58,562 nt of DNA from Aquirufa ecclesiirivi. GTDB lineage: Bacteria > Bacteroidota > Bacteroidia > Cytophagales > Spirosomataceae. Shown piece by piece: positions 1 through 7,694 of this stretch (positions are counted from its first letter, which is position 1; the number at the start of each line of letters is the position of its first letter). A program made the position numbers and the translations under genes. The stretch spans positions 1 to 58,562 of the forward strand of contig NZ_JAANOP010000012.1 in the NCBI RefSeq assembly GCF_011250515.1, read 5' to 3'. The notes below the pieces were generated by a model that was given only the letters and a program-made list of their open reading frames with translations, had not been told where the DNA came from and did not search any database.

Positions 1-1
1 T

Positions 2-76
2 CATATTGAGTTAAATAGAATGTCACCTATTGCTTTTGAAAAAAAACTATTAAATTTAAATCAAGCTATATGCTAA
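2..76 (+). pseudogene. C-terminal tail of an IS3-family transposase (cut by window edge)
   Basis: The first bases translate in frame 2 to a 24-residue tail, ending in TAA at 74-76, that contains LNRMSPIAFE. This resembles the end of the DDE integrase domain of IS3/IS150-type OrfB proteins, where a conserved 'L..LSP..FE' follows the last catalytic helix. The rest of the gene lies upstream of the window, so whether the element is complete cannot be judged. Bases 77-140 would then hold the right end of the insertion sequence; the string around 120-139 looks like IS3-type ends, but the matching left end is out of sight. Confidence 0.5.
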
Positions 77-83
77 ACAAAAA

Positions 84-106
84 ATACTTGAATACTAATC
101 AAGTAT
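84..106. repeat. Inverted repeat after the transposase tail
   Basis: ATACTTGA (84-91) and TCAAGTAT (99-106) are perfect 8-base arms around a 7-base centre. It sits 7 bases after the transposase stop, so a hairpin internal to the IS end is the simplest reading. There is no T-run after it, so it is not a convincing intrinsic terminator. Confidence 0.45.
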
Positions 107-152
107 AAATGACATAAAACGGTCAACGTCATTCAGGCATTCACAATTCCCC

Positions 153-187
153 ATTTATAATTTATAATTTACCATTTACAATTTTCT
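153..187. repeat. Five A/T-rich heptamers just before yedK
   Basis: Bases 153-187 read as five consecutive 7-base units: ATTTATA, ATTTATA, ATTTACC, ATTTACA, ATTTTCT. The run stops 3 bases before the yedK start codon at 191. The 7-base period is shared with the large array at 3173-3480, but the unit sequence differs. It may supply an A/T-rich promoter or leader for yedK, or simply mark the IS insertion boundary. Confidence 0.5.
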
Positions 188-190
188 CCC

Positions 191-856
191 ATGTGTTACT
201 ACACCGACCAAACCAGCTCCAATAAAGCCTTGGAAAACAGGTTTAAAGCACAGGCGAAATACGATGAATCATTGGCTAAAAAAGGGAAAATATCTGGATT
301 TACACGAGCTGCATTACCCATCATCACGCAATCTAAACCAGAACTCATCCAATTAATTCCATGGGGCCTGATTCCCGCCTGGGCCAGTGAAGAACAAGCC
401 CAAGATTTACCCAAAAATACCCTAAACGCTAAATCAGAAAGCATTTTTGAAAAAGCCTCGTTTGAGCCTTCCATCGTAAAACAACGCTGCCTTGTACTCG
501 TTGATGGCTTTTATGAATGGCAACATGTGGGTAAAGAAAAAATCGAATACCACATACATCTTCAAGAAAATGGTCCATTCGCTTTGGCTGGCATTTATGC
601 CATTTGGCAGAATCCTAGAACAAGAATTCTTGAACCCTCTTTTTCCATCATTACGACTCCAGCCAATGAGCTCATGGAGACCATACATAATACCAAAAAG
701 CGAATGCCTCTCATTCTTTCGGCTGATCAAGAAAGGAATTGGTTAGCTCCCATGTCGAGTGAAGAGATTAAATCCTTTTTTAAGCCCTTTGAAAGTGCAA
801 ACATGCGGGCGCAAAAGGTCAAAAATGTAGGAGTACAAACCCAACTTTTTGCATAA
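191..856 (+). CDS. yedK: SRAP-family abasic-site DNA-protein crosslinking protein (YedK/HMCES)
   Basis: Shields abasic sites in single-stranded DNA by forming a thiazolidine crosslink through the N-terminal cysteine, which becomes residue 1 after Met removal. Seen here: Cys2 directly after Met1, WGLIPAWA (58-65), Asn79 in the NAKSES block, the GFYEW block with Glu109, and His166 in the TIHNTKKRMP segment; these correspond to the catalytic Cys, Asn, Glu and His of the family. The 221-residue length is typical. The requirement for Cys2 fixes the start at 191. It stands alone in front of a VOC gene, and its nearest functional relatives are the translesion genes at 3.5-8.4 kb. Family assignment is firm; SOS control is only suspected. 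Confidence 0.93.
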   Translation: MCYYTDQTSSNKALENRFKAQAKYDESLAKKGKISGFTRAALPIITQSKPELIQLIPWGLIPAWASEEQAQDLPKNTLNAKSESIFEKASFEPSIVKQRCLVLVDGFYEWQHVGKEKIEYHIHLQENGPFALAGIYAIWQNPRTRILEPSFSIITTPANELMETIHNTKKRMPLILSADQERNWLAPMSSEEIKSFFKPFESANMRAQKVKNVGVQTQLFA

Positions 857-944
857 AATCCTCTCATCATACATCCCTATTTTGATGAATGGTTCGTGGT
901 TTTCGAGCAAAAAAAACTACCTTATTGAAATAAATACATTGCTT

Positions 945-1310
945 ATGCTCATCGACATCCATCCAAAATTACCCATGCGAAATAAAACAGCTACCAGAGA
1001 CTATTACACTCTACAGCTAGGATTTCAAGAAGTGGGTCAAACAGATTATGAAGGCTATTTGATGATACAAAAAGACCGAATTCAAATCCATTTTTTTGAG
1101 TTCAAGGACTTGAATCCGTATGAAAACGATGGACAGGTATACATTAGAACCCAAGGTATCGCTGATTTTTATCAATCACTCCTAGACAAACATGTAAAAA
1201 TTCATCCCAATGGACCTTTAGAAACAAAGCCTTGGGGTCAAAGAGAATTTTCTTTGCTTGATCCAGATCATAATTTATTAACATTCGGAGAAGCAATATT
1301 TTCCAATTAA
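945..1310 (+). CDS. VOC-superfamily protein, bleomycin-resistance/glyoxalase fold
   Basis: A 121-residue protein with the paired beta-alpha-beta-beta-beta pattern of vicinal-oxygen-chelate proteins. The order IHPKLPMRN, TRDYYTLQLGF, DYEGYLMIQKD, IQIHFFEF, GQVYIRT, then KPWGQREFSLLDPDHNLLTFGE is that of the bleomycin-resistance-like subgroup, which dimerises and binds drugs or small substrates. The open frame extends upstream to 849 and would overlap yedK, but the alignment-like start is the ATG at 945 (MLIDIHPKL), so the first 32 codons were dropped. Substrate cannot be told from sequence. Confidence 0.85.
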   Translation: MLIDIHPKLPMRNKTATRDYYTLQLGFQEVGQTDYEGYLMIQKDRIQIHFFEFKDLNPYENDGQVYIRTQGIADFYQSLLDKHVKIHPNGPLETKPWGQREFSLLDPDHNLLTFGEAIFSN

Positions 1311-1426
1311 AGGAGTTAACGTTTTCCCTTCCTGGCTCCATGACATAGGGTATAAATACATATCACTCGGTTAAAAACAGGAATCTTTCAATCATCATTC
1401 ACACGCCTAATTTAGATACTTAACAC

Positions 1427-2128
1427 ATGAAAAAACTTCCCTTATTTTTGCTTCCTTTCATCCCTTTTTGGGGTATGTCGCAAACGAAAAACTTCATTGA
1501 TCAAGCCCATATAGAGACTACGGCCAAAGTAGATACGCTCGTTAGTCCAGACAGAATTTATCTGAATATCACCATTTCAGAAAAGGATACGAAAGGTAAA
1601 ATATCATTAGAAGAATTAGAAAACAACATGAATACCAGATTAAAGTCCTTGGGAATAGCGACCGATAAACAACTGGTTTTAAAAGACTTATCGAGCAATT
1701 TTCAAAAGTATTTTTTAAGACAACAAGAGATCCAAAAAAGTAAAAATTATACCCTAATCGTATATAACGCAATCATGGCTGGTAAAGTGATGATGGCTTT
1801 GGAACAAATAAATATTTCCAATATCAGCGTAGAAAAAACAGAATACGCTAACATGGAATCACTGCTTTTAACATTGAAAAGTAGAGCCATCAAAAAGGCC
1901 AGCATGCAAGCGCTAGCTATGACAAAACCGTTGAATCAATCATTTGGAAAAGCACTATATATTTCCGACAATTCCAATGTCATGAGTCCATACAATAACC
2001 GTATGCTAGCTATACCAATGAAAGCTTCCAAAAATTCCTCAGAAAGTGATAGTCTGGCGCCTATTGACATTGAATTTGAGAAGATTTCAGTCGAGACAGA
2101 AGTACGGGTCGTATTTAAATTAGACTAA
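1427..2128 (+). CDS. Secreted SIMPL-domain (DUF541) protein
   Basis: Starts with a signal peptide (about residues 1-19, ending near MSQ) and is then built as a SIMPL domain: a first strand carrying VSPDRIYLNITISEKD, a helix with ELENNM, a middle block with LSSNFQKYFL and YNAIM, and a late helical block LKSRAIKKASMQALAM followed by a strand-forming end. SIMPL proteins sit in the periplasm or on the outer membrane and are linked in some bacteria to oxidative stress, but the biochemical role is unknown. 233 residues is the normal size. It is flanked by about 120 bases on each side and appears monocistronic. Confidence 0.85.
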   Translation: MKKLPLFLLPFIPFWGMSQTKNFIDQAHIETTAKVDTLVSPDRIYLNITISEKDTKGKISLEELENNMNTRLKSLGIATDKQLVLKDLSSNFQKYFLRQQEIQKSKNYTLIVYNAIMAGKVMMALEQINISNISVEKTEYANMESLLLTLKSRAIKKASMQALAMTKPLNQSFGKALYISDNSNVMSPYNNRMLAIPMKASKNSSESDSLAPIDIEFEKISVETEVRVVFKLD

Positions 2129-2254
2129 GCATTTAGATTAATCACCTAGTGGATTTTGAGGATTTTGCCAATTAGCTGATCATCTCATGTAGCAAAATTT
2201 TGTATATTGAAATTCAAATTGACATCAATATCGATTCTACTTATCCATTTTATT

Positions 2255-3067
2255 ATGAAAAACCTACTTCTTTTACTCCTCACGTTACTTTCTTGGACAA
2301 GTCTAGCCCAACATACCTTAGAAAAAGTTTGGGAAAGTGATACCACACTCGCCGTACCTGAGTCGGTTTTATACCACCAAGGTGGTCTGTATGCCGCACT
2401 CATTGATGGTCAACCTTGGGACGTAGATGGCAAAGGTGAAATTGCCAAACTAGATCAAAATGGTAAAATTCTAAACGCCTCTTGGGTTACTGGCTTAAAT
2501 GCACCGAAAGGAATGGGGATTTGGAAACAGCAATTGTATGTGGCTGATGTCTCAGAAGTGGTCCTTATCCAATTAGCTACTGGAAAAATTACGTCGAAAA
2601 TTGCTGTAGAAGGAGCTACTGGCTTGAACGACATCACGGTTGACAAGGAGGGGATTATCTATGTCTCTGATTCAAAATTGGGGAAAGTTCACCGCATTGA
2701 AAATGGGAAAGCAGCCCTCTATTTAAGTGATCTCAAAGGAGTTAATGGGCTTAAAGCGGTAGGTGATGATTTGTATATGCTGACAGCCAATGTTGTCTTC
2801 AAAGCGGGTTCCGACAAAAAACTAGTACCTGTCGCTACGACGGAGATTGGTGGAGATGGCATTGAGCCAGTTGGCAATGGAGATTTCGTGGTTTCTTGTT
2901 GGCCAGGCTTAATTTACTACATGGATCAAGCGGGTAAATTAACTACGATGCTGGATACGCGTGAAAAAAAATACAATACTGCCGACATTGGTTATAACCC
3001 CGAGCAGCGCATGGTCTATGTCCCTACTTTTTTCAAAAAATCGATTGTGGCGTATAAGCTAAGGTAA
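2255..3067 (+). CDS. Secreted SMP-30/gluconolactonase-like beta-propeller protein
   Basis: Residues 1-18 from the ATG at 2255 form a clear signal peptide (MKNLLLLLLTLLSWTSLAQ). The rest shows repeating blades, for example LNAPKGMGIWKQQLYVAD, LNDITVDKEGIIYVSD and VNGLKAVGDDLYMLT, as in the six-bladed SMP-30/strictosidine-synthase fold; late blades contain GDGIEPVGNGDFVVS. Such proteins act on lactones or bind ligands in the periplasm; no substrate can be assigned. The frame is open to 2207, but only the ATG at 2255 puts the signal peptide at the N-terminus. The stop codon is followed directly by inverted copies of the heptamer repeat. Confidence 0.8.
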   Translation: MKNLLLLLLTLLSWTSLAQHTLEKVWESDTTLAVPESVLYHQGGLYAALIDGQPWDVDGKGEIAKLDQNGKILNASWVTGLNAPKGMGIWKQQLYVADVSEVVLIQLATGKITSKIAVEGATGLNDITVDKEGIIYVSDSKLGKVHRIENGKAALYLSDLKGVNGLKAVGDDLYMLTANVVFKAGSDKKLVPVATTEIGGDGIEPVGNGDFVVSCWPGLIYYMDQAGKLTTMLDTREKKYNTADIGYNPEQRMVYVPTFFKKSIVAYKLR

Positions 3068-3068
3068 T

Positions 3069-3090
3069 GTAGAATGAAGAATGTAGAATT
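3069..3090. repeat. Three inverted heptamers (short arm facing the 44-unit array)
   Basis: Bases 3069-3090, starting one base after the preceding stop codon, read as the reverse complement of the TACATTC/TTCATTC units that fill 3173-3480. The stretch could pair with many registers of the long array in RNA made from either strand. About 80 unrelated bases (3091-3172) lie between. Confidence 0.8.
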
Positions 3091-3172
3091 AATGGTATAA
3101 ATGACTTGTCTTCAGGCACCATCTCGAAATTGTGTAAGTAGAAAATAGTGCCGGTTTTGGCCTTGACAATTC

Positions 3173-3480
3173 TTCATTCTACATTCTTCATTCTACATTC
3201 TTCATTCTTCATTCTACATTCTTCATTCTACATTCTTCATTCTACATTCTTCATTCTTCATTCTACATTCTTCATTCTTCATTCTTCATTCTACATTCTT
3301 CATTCTTCATTCTACATTCTTCATTCTTCATTCTACATTCTTCATTCTACATTCTTCATTCTACATTCTTCATTCTACATTCTTCATTCTACATTCTTCA
3401 TTCTACATTCTTCATTCTACATTCTTCATTCTTCATTCTTCATTCTACATTCTACATTCTACATTCTACATTCTACATTC
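3173..3480. repeat. Tandem array of exactly 44 heptamers in two versions
   Basis: Reading in steps of seven, every unit from 3173 to 3480 is either TTCATTC (T) or TACATTC (A), with no third variant and no indel: 308 bases, 44 units. The order is TATATTATAT ATTATTTATT ATTATATATA TATATATTTA AAA followed by one last A; A units are never adjacent until the terminal run of five (units 40-44). The last unit touches the stop codon of the minus-strand polymerase gene at 3481. All plus-strand frames are open through it because the period is not a multiple of three and the units lack T-stop patterns, which creates a spurious 120-codon frame. Confidence 0.95.
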
Positions 3481-6399
3481 CTAATACCTCGGATCCGCTT
3501 TCCAGCCTAGTTTGCGCATTTGTAAGACCCGCAAAGAGCGGTGACCAAACTCCTCCATGACTTGCCCCTGCATCCAGTAAACGCCTCCGCCCTTAAAAGC
3601 ATATCTCTTTAAATCTGAAGGAAAATGCACCGTATCAAAAAAGGCACCTTGGGCATCCAAAAAATAGCCAAAATACATCCGCTCCCCCTTTTTCGTCCAA
3701 GTGGGTTTTAAGGTCACCAAATAACCCAAGATTTCGCCTCGGTCGGCCAACAAGCGAGCATCCAAACTCGTGACAGGCCATTCTTCTAATAAATCGAAAG
3801 GCGAACAGAGGGGAAAACCCAAGATTTCCCACTCGTCAAAAGCATCTTCCAGCGGCTCATGTACCAGCGTAGGCAAAACCCCAATCTCCGTACTATCTTC
3901 AAACATTTCCATAGCCACCACCTCAGACACCTTTCCTTGAAAACGAGCATGAGCCTCCCACATCAGATTTTTTTTCCCGGTTCCTAATCGCCGAAAGGCC
4001 CCCACGCGAATCAGAATAATGGCTTGCTCTAAACCCAAACTCACCCTCCGACCGAAATCCTCCCAAGATAGAAAAGGGCCCTGCTTTCTAGCTTCCAATA
4101 ATTCCCGTATCAATCCTTTCTCCAGGCCTTTGACATGCACCCAACCCAAATACACCACTTGGCCGTCTAAACGGGTCAAATAATCACTCTCATTGATCTC
4201 AGGCGCCTCCACCCATCCACCTGCCCTGCGTGCCTCGTGCACATAAAACTCCGTCCGATAAAAACCCCCAAAATTATTAATCACTGCCACCATAAACTCC
4301 AAAGGAAAATATGCCTTCAAATACAAACTTTGGTAGCTCTCCACCGCAAAACTGGCCGAATGCGCCTTACTGAACGAATAACCACTGAAACTCTCCATTT
4401 GTCGCCATACCTCCTTCGCCACCGCCTCCTCATAGCCTTTTTCAGCACAGTTCAGAAAAAACTGCTCCCGAATACGTTCAAATTCTCCTCTGGAACGGTA
4501 TTTGCCCGACATCCCTCGGCGTAAGACATCCGCCTCCGCCAAGCTTAAACCCGCAAAATAATGCGCCACCTTAATCACATCCTCTTGGTACACCATCACC
4601 CCATAAGTCTCCTTCATCAAGTCCCCCATCAACGGGTGCACGGGCTGATACGAATGAGGCGCATGATGCCTTTCAATATAAGCCTTCATCATACCCGAGC
4701 TAGCCACCCCTGGACGAATGATGGAGCTAGCTGCCACTAAAGTCAGGTAATCCGAACAATGCAACTTCTTGATTAACTGCTGCATGGCTGGAGATTCGAC
4801 ATAAAAACAGCCCATCGTTTCATGACTTTCCAACTGCATTTTGATCCGCTCATCACGCTTAAAGTCTGCCACCCGATGGATATCGATGTCGACCCCACGG
4901 TTTTGACGAATAATCTCCACCGCCTCTTTGATATGCCCTAAACCTCGTTGAGATAAAATATCAAACTTCGCAAAACCAATTTCCTCGGCTACATACATAT
5001 CAAATTGACAAATAGGAAAACCCTTGGGCATAGGCTCCAAGGCGGTATATTCCGACAACGGTCGATCTGAAATCAATATGCCACCGGCATGAATGCTCAA
5101 GTAATTCGGGAAATCAATCAATAGATTACCGTATTTGATAATCCATTGATGAATCTGGGAATTCGACTGCCGCAACTCGGCCGTTGGGGCTATCCAAGCA
5201 TCGATCTCCGCTTTGGGTAAACCAAAGACCTTGGCCAATTCCCGGTAAATCGAACGATCTCGAAAGGTCACATAGGTAGCCAACAGGCAAACATATTGCG
5301 ACCCATATCGCTTGAAAATGTAATCAATAATCTCATCGCGCTCATCCCAGGAAAAATCAATGTCAAAATCAGGGGGACTTGTTCGGTGGGGATTAATGAA
5401 ACGTTCAAAATACAAATCCAGCTCAATGGGATCCACATCCGTAATTCCCAAACAATAAGCCACAATGGAATTGGCACCACTACCCCGTCCCACATGAAAA
5501 TACCCCCTCGAACGGGCATAACGAATGATGTCCCAAGTAATCAGAAAATATGACTCAAAAGAAAGGTCATGAATCACCTGAAGCTCTTTTTTGATCCGCT
5601 CCTTTGCCTCTTTGGGGGAATGAGGATAACGGTAAAGCATCCCCTCATAGGCTAGTTTAGCCAGTAAAGCCTGATCGTCATCCTGACTAGCACTAAATAA
5701 TTTCCGGTTTTTGCTAACCTTAAACTCAAAAGAAAATTCACAGCTCTCCAAGATCCGCTCAGCTTCTTCTAACAAACTCGGGAAGTCAGCACAAAAACCC
5801 GCCAATTCCGCTGGGCTATACAAACGTTCATCGTCTTGGGCTTGTGCCTCCAGCGGTAGCTTACTCAATAACACATTATGGTCGATCGCCCGCAACAAAC
5901 GGTGCATGGAAAATGCTCGTTTATCCAAAAAGGTAAAAGGATGACACCAAACCAAAGAAGCCCAATCTTGCTCTTTCCACAATTTGTTTCGATCACTGGC
6001 TCTGACTCCCCAACGTTCCTGGGGTCCTAAGCTTTTGACTTGTTCTCGACGTGCCAAAGGAAAGATGGTCCACACATCGGGTGAACTAGGCGGCCTGTCT
6101 GGCCAAGGCTTAGAAGTCAAGAGATGTTGACTCGCAAAAGCGTTAATTTGAGCCAATCCAGCAGCATTTTTGGCTAAACAAATATAATAACAAGCATCTC
6201 CCTGCCGAAACTCCATACCCACCACGGGCTTGACGTTGGCCACTCGACAAGCCTGAAAAAAATCATAGATTCCTGATACTCGGTGTATGTCGGTCAATGC
6301 CAAAACCTGAATACCCTGCGCCGCAGCTGCCTCCACCAAAGCCTCGGGAGACAGTGTTCCATAACGCAAACTATAATAAGAGTGGCAGTTGAGGTACAT
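3481..6399 (-). CDS. dnaE2: DnaE2-like error-prone DNA polymerase III alpha subunit
   Basis: A 972-residue C-family polymerase, shorter than replicative DnaE (about 1150-1200). PHP domain at 1-65 (NCHSYYSLRYG, LTDIHRVSG); polymerase palm with GRGSGANS (304-311) and the catalytic Asp pair in PDFDIDF (D346, D348); fingers with VMVYQEDVIKVA and LSLAEADVLRRGMSGK; SGYSFSKAHSASFA; a C-terminal OB-fold from about 880. The PHP metal site looks incomplete: the usual H-x-H start is N-C-H here and the second motif is TDIH, so proofreading by PHP is unlikely. Its ATG shares one base with the dinB stop (TAATG), so the two are translationally coupled. The pairing with DinB and an S24 repressor argues for a translesion role rather than replication. 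Confidence 0.85.
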   Translation of the reverse strand: MYLNCHSYYSLRYGTLSPEALVEAAAAQGIQVLALTDIHRVSGIYDFFQACRVANVKPVVGMEFRQGDACYYICLAKNAAGLAQINAFASQHLLTSKPWPDRPPSSPDVWTIFPLARREQVKSLGPQERWGVRASDRNKLWKEQDWASLVWCHPFTFLDKRAFSMHRLLRAIDHNVLLSKLPLEAQAQDDERLYSPAELAGFCADFPSLLEEAERILESCEFSFEFKVSKNRKLFSASQDDDQALLAKLAYEGMLYRYPHSPKEAKERIKKELQVIHDLSFESYFLITWDIIRYARSRGYFHVGRGSGANSIVAYCLGITDVDPIELDLYFERFINPHRTSPPDFDIDFSWDERDEIIDYIFKRYGSQYVCLLATYVTFRDRSIYRELAKVFGLPKAEIDAWIAPTAELRQSNSQIHQWIIKYGNLLIDFPNYLSIHAGGILISDRPLSEYTALEPMPKGFPICQFDMYVAEEIGFAKFDILSQRGLGHIKEAVEIIRQNRGVDIDIHRVADFKRDERIKMQLESHETMGCFYVESPAMQQLIKKLHCSDYLTLVAASSIIRPGVASSGMMKAYIERHHAPHSYQPVHPLMGDLMKETYGVMVYQEDVIKVAHYFAGLSLAEADVLRRGMSGKYRSRGEFERIREQFFLNCAEKGYEEAVAKEVWRQMESFSGYSFSKAHSASFAVESYQSLYLKAYFPLEFMVAVINNFGGFYRTEFYVHEARRAGGWVEAPEINESDYLTRLDGQVVYLGWVHVKGLEKGLIRELLEARKQGPFLSWEDFGRRVSLGLEQAIILIRVGAFRRLGTGKKNLMWEAHARFQGKVSEVVAMEMFEDSTEIGVLPTLVHEPLEDAFDEWEILGFPLCSPFDLLEEWPVTSLDARLLADRGEILGYLVTLKPTWTKKGERMYFGYFLDAQGAFFDTVHFPSDLKRYAFKGGGVYWMQGQVMEEFGHRSLRVLQMRKLGWKADPRY

Positions 6400-7586
6400 T
6401 AATTCTCCGATTTAGGTAAGATATTACGGCGTTCATGGCGACCCATGAGACCACTGGCTCGTACGATAGAAAATTCTCCAAATCGATTTTTTAAACCATC
6501 CATGGCATGGTAGAGAGGTGCCAAACGAGCACCATCATCAAATAGATTTAACTGCTCTTGCCCTTGCAATAATTTCGAGAAACGCACCCCAATCAAACGT
6601 ATCAGCAAGCGACGATCATAGAGCTTTTCAAATAGCTCCACCACTGCCGGAATCAAACGATGGTCACTGGCCGTAGCGGGCAAGGTGATTTGTCGAGTAT
6701 GCGTATCAAAATTGGAATAGCGCAACTTTACCGTCACGCAAGAAGTACATTGTCCCAAACCCCGTAAATCATAGGCTAACTGCTCCGTCAATGAACCTAA
6801 TATCCGTCTCAACAAAACCACGTCGGTACTGTCTTGATCAAAGGTCACTTCCTTCGACAAAGACTTTTGTTCTGAATAAGGTACCACAGGTCGCAGATCG
6901 ATCCCATTGGCACGCTCCCAAAGCATCACGCCCGACTTACCAAAACTACGCTCCAGCACTTTCAAGGGCATTTGGCTCAAGGTTCCTACATGTACGATTC
7001 CCATATTTCGCAATGTTTGAGCCGTCACCGACCCGATCATCGGGATTTTTCCCACGGGCATAGGTGCCAAGAAAGCCTTTTCTTCTCCCGCCAACACCTG
7101 GTATTGACCCGCAGGTTTCACATAGTTGGTGGCCACTTTAGATACGGTTTTATTGACAGACAAACCAAAAGAAATCTGTAAACCTGTTTGTTTCTGAATA
7201 CGTTCTCGTAAATCGGTCGCAAAACGATAGGCGCCAAAAAAGCGCTCCATACCCGTCATATCCAAATAAAACTCATCAATGGAAGCCTTTTCTACCAAAG
7301 GCGCGCGATCCATAATCAAGGAGGTCACCGCTTCGGAATATTGGGAATAGGCTTCTAGGTCGCCTCGTAAGACAATGGCATCGGGACAAAGTCGCATGGC
7401 CATCCGCATGGGCATGGCAGAGCGTACGCCAAAAGCACGAGTTTCATAACTACAAGCCGCCACGACACCTCGATCAGATAAGCCCCCGACAATCACGGGC
7501 TTACCGACCAAAGCACTGTCGCGTAGTCTTTCGACAGAAACAAAGAAACTGTCCAAATCCATATGAACAATGGCGCGCTCTTGCAT
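6399..7586 (-). CDS. dinB: Y-family DNA polymerase IV (DinB)
   Basis: Lesion-bypass polymerase. Using the ATG at 7586 (MQERAIVHMDLDSFF) gives 395 residues; the frame is open for 21 more codons upstream, but these cover the putative operator and do not resemble the family. Catalytic acidic residues are intact: D10 in HMDLD, D104 and E105 in ASIDEFYLD, so this is an active polymerase and not a catalytically dead ImuB. Helix-hairpin-helix around PVGKIPMIGSVTAQTLRNMGI; little finger to about 340; QLNLF at 345-349 matches the beta-clamp binding consensus and is followed by an unusual tail of about 45 residues. First gene of a two-gene unit with the DnaE2-like polymerase; divergent from the S24 repressor. 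Confidence 0.93.
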   Translation of the reverse strand: MQERAIVHMDLDSFFVSVERLRDSALVGKPVIVGGLSDRGVVAACSYETRAFGVRSAMPMRMAMRLCPDAIVLRGDLEAYSQYSEAVTSLIMDRAPLVEKASIDEFYLDMTGMERFFGAYRFATDLRERIQKQTGLQISFGLSVNKTVSKVATNYVKPAGQYQVLAGEEKAFLAPMPVGKIPMIGSVTAQTLRNMGIVHVGTLSQMPLKVLERSFGKSGVMLWERANGIDLRPVVPYSEQKSLSKEVTFDQDSTDVVLLRRILGSLTEQLAYDLRGLGQCTSCVTVKLRYSNFDTHTRQITLPATASDHRLIPAVVELFEKLYDRRLLIRLIGVRFSKLLQGQEQLNLFDDGARLAPLYHAMDGLKNRFGEFSIVRASGLMGRHERRNILPKSEN

Positions 7587-7590
7587 AAAA

Positions 7591-7624
7591 TTGATAGATA
7601 TTTGGGTATTCTGAATACCTTTTG
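7591..7624 (+). promoter_or_regulatory. Possible promoter of the S24 repressor gene, overlapped by the palindrome
   Basis: TTG at 7591-7593, 22 bases, then TACCTTTTG at 7616-7624, which is one T longer than the Bacteroidota -7 consensus TAnnTTTG. The spacer contains most of the palindrome at 7605-7619, so a protein bound there would block it. The match is imperfect; treat as tentative. Confidence 0.35.
7605..7619. promoter_or_regulatory. Candidate repressor operator, perfect 15-base palindrome
   Basis: GGTATTC at 7605-7611, a central T, GAATACC at 7613-7619. It lies 19 bases upstream of the dinB start codon and 76 bases upstream of the S24 repressor gene. A symmetric site in the gap between a dimeric XRE-S24 repressor and a polymerase gene is what autoregulated SOS-type control would need. 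Binding is inferred from position only. Confidence 0.5.
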
Positions 7625-7643
7625 TAATTTCGAAACAAATGAC

Positions 7644-7657
7644 ATCCAAAATTGGAT
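7644..7657. promoter_or_regulatory. Second small palindrome in the dinB/S24 gap
   Basis: ATCCAA (7644-7649), AA, TTGGAT (7652-7657). Six-base arms of different sequence from the 7605 palindrome, 38 bases before the repressor start codon. It could be a separate binding site or a leader hairpin; six-base arms occur by chance fairly often in A/T-rich DNA. Confidence 0.3.
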
Positions 7658-7694
7658 ACGAATTTTATTCATTTTACATTAATAAGCAACATAC

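Noticed and set aside
84..106. Damage operator for yedK
   Set aside because: The palindrome differs from the dinB/S24 one and lies right after the transposase stop, so it most likely belongs to the IS end.
434..730. Minus-strand open frame inside yedK
   Set aside because: Lies wholly within a strongly supported gene on the other strand and has no recognisable domain.
3173..3480. CRISPR array
   Set aside because: Units are contiguous 7-mers without spacers, and no cas gene is in the window.
3148..3510. A 120-codon open frame (ILHSSFY-type repeats)
   Set aside because: It is a by-product of the heptamer array, whose 7-base period keeps plus-strand frames open; no start context, domain or conservation sign.
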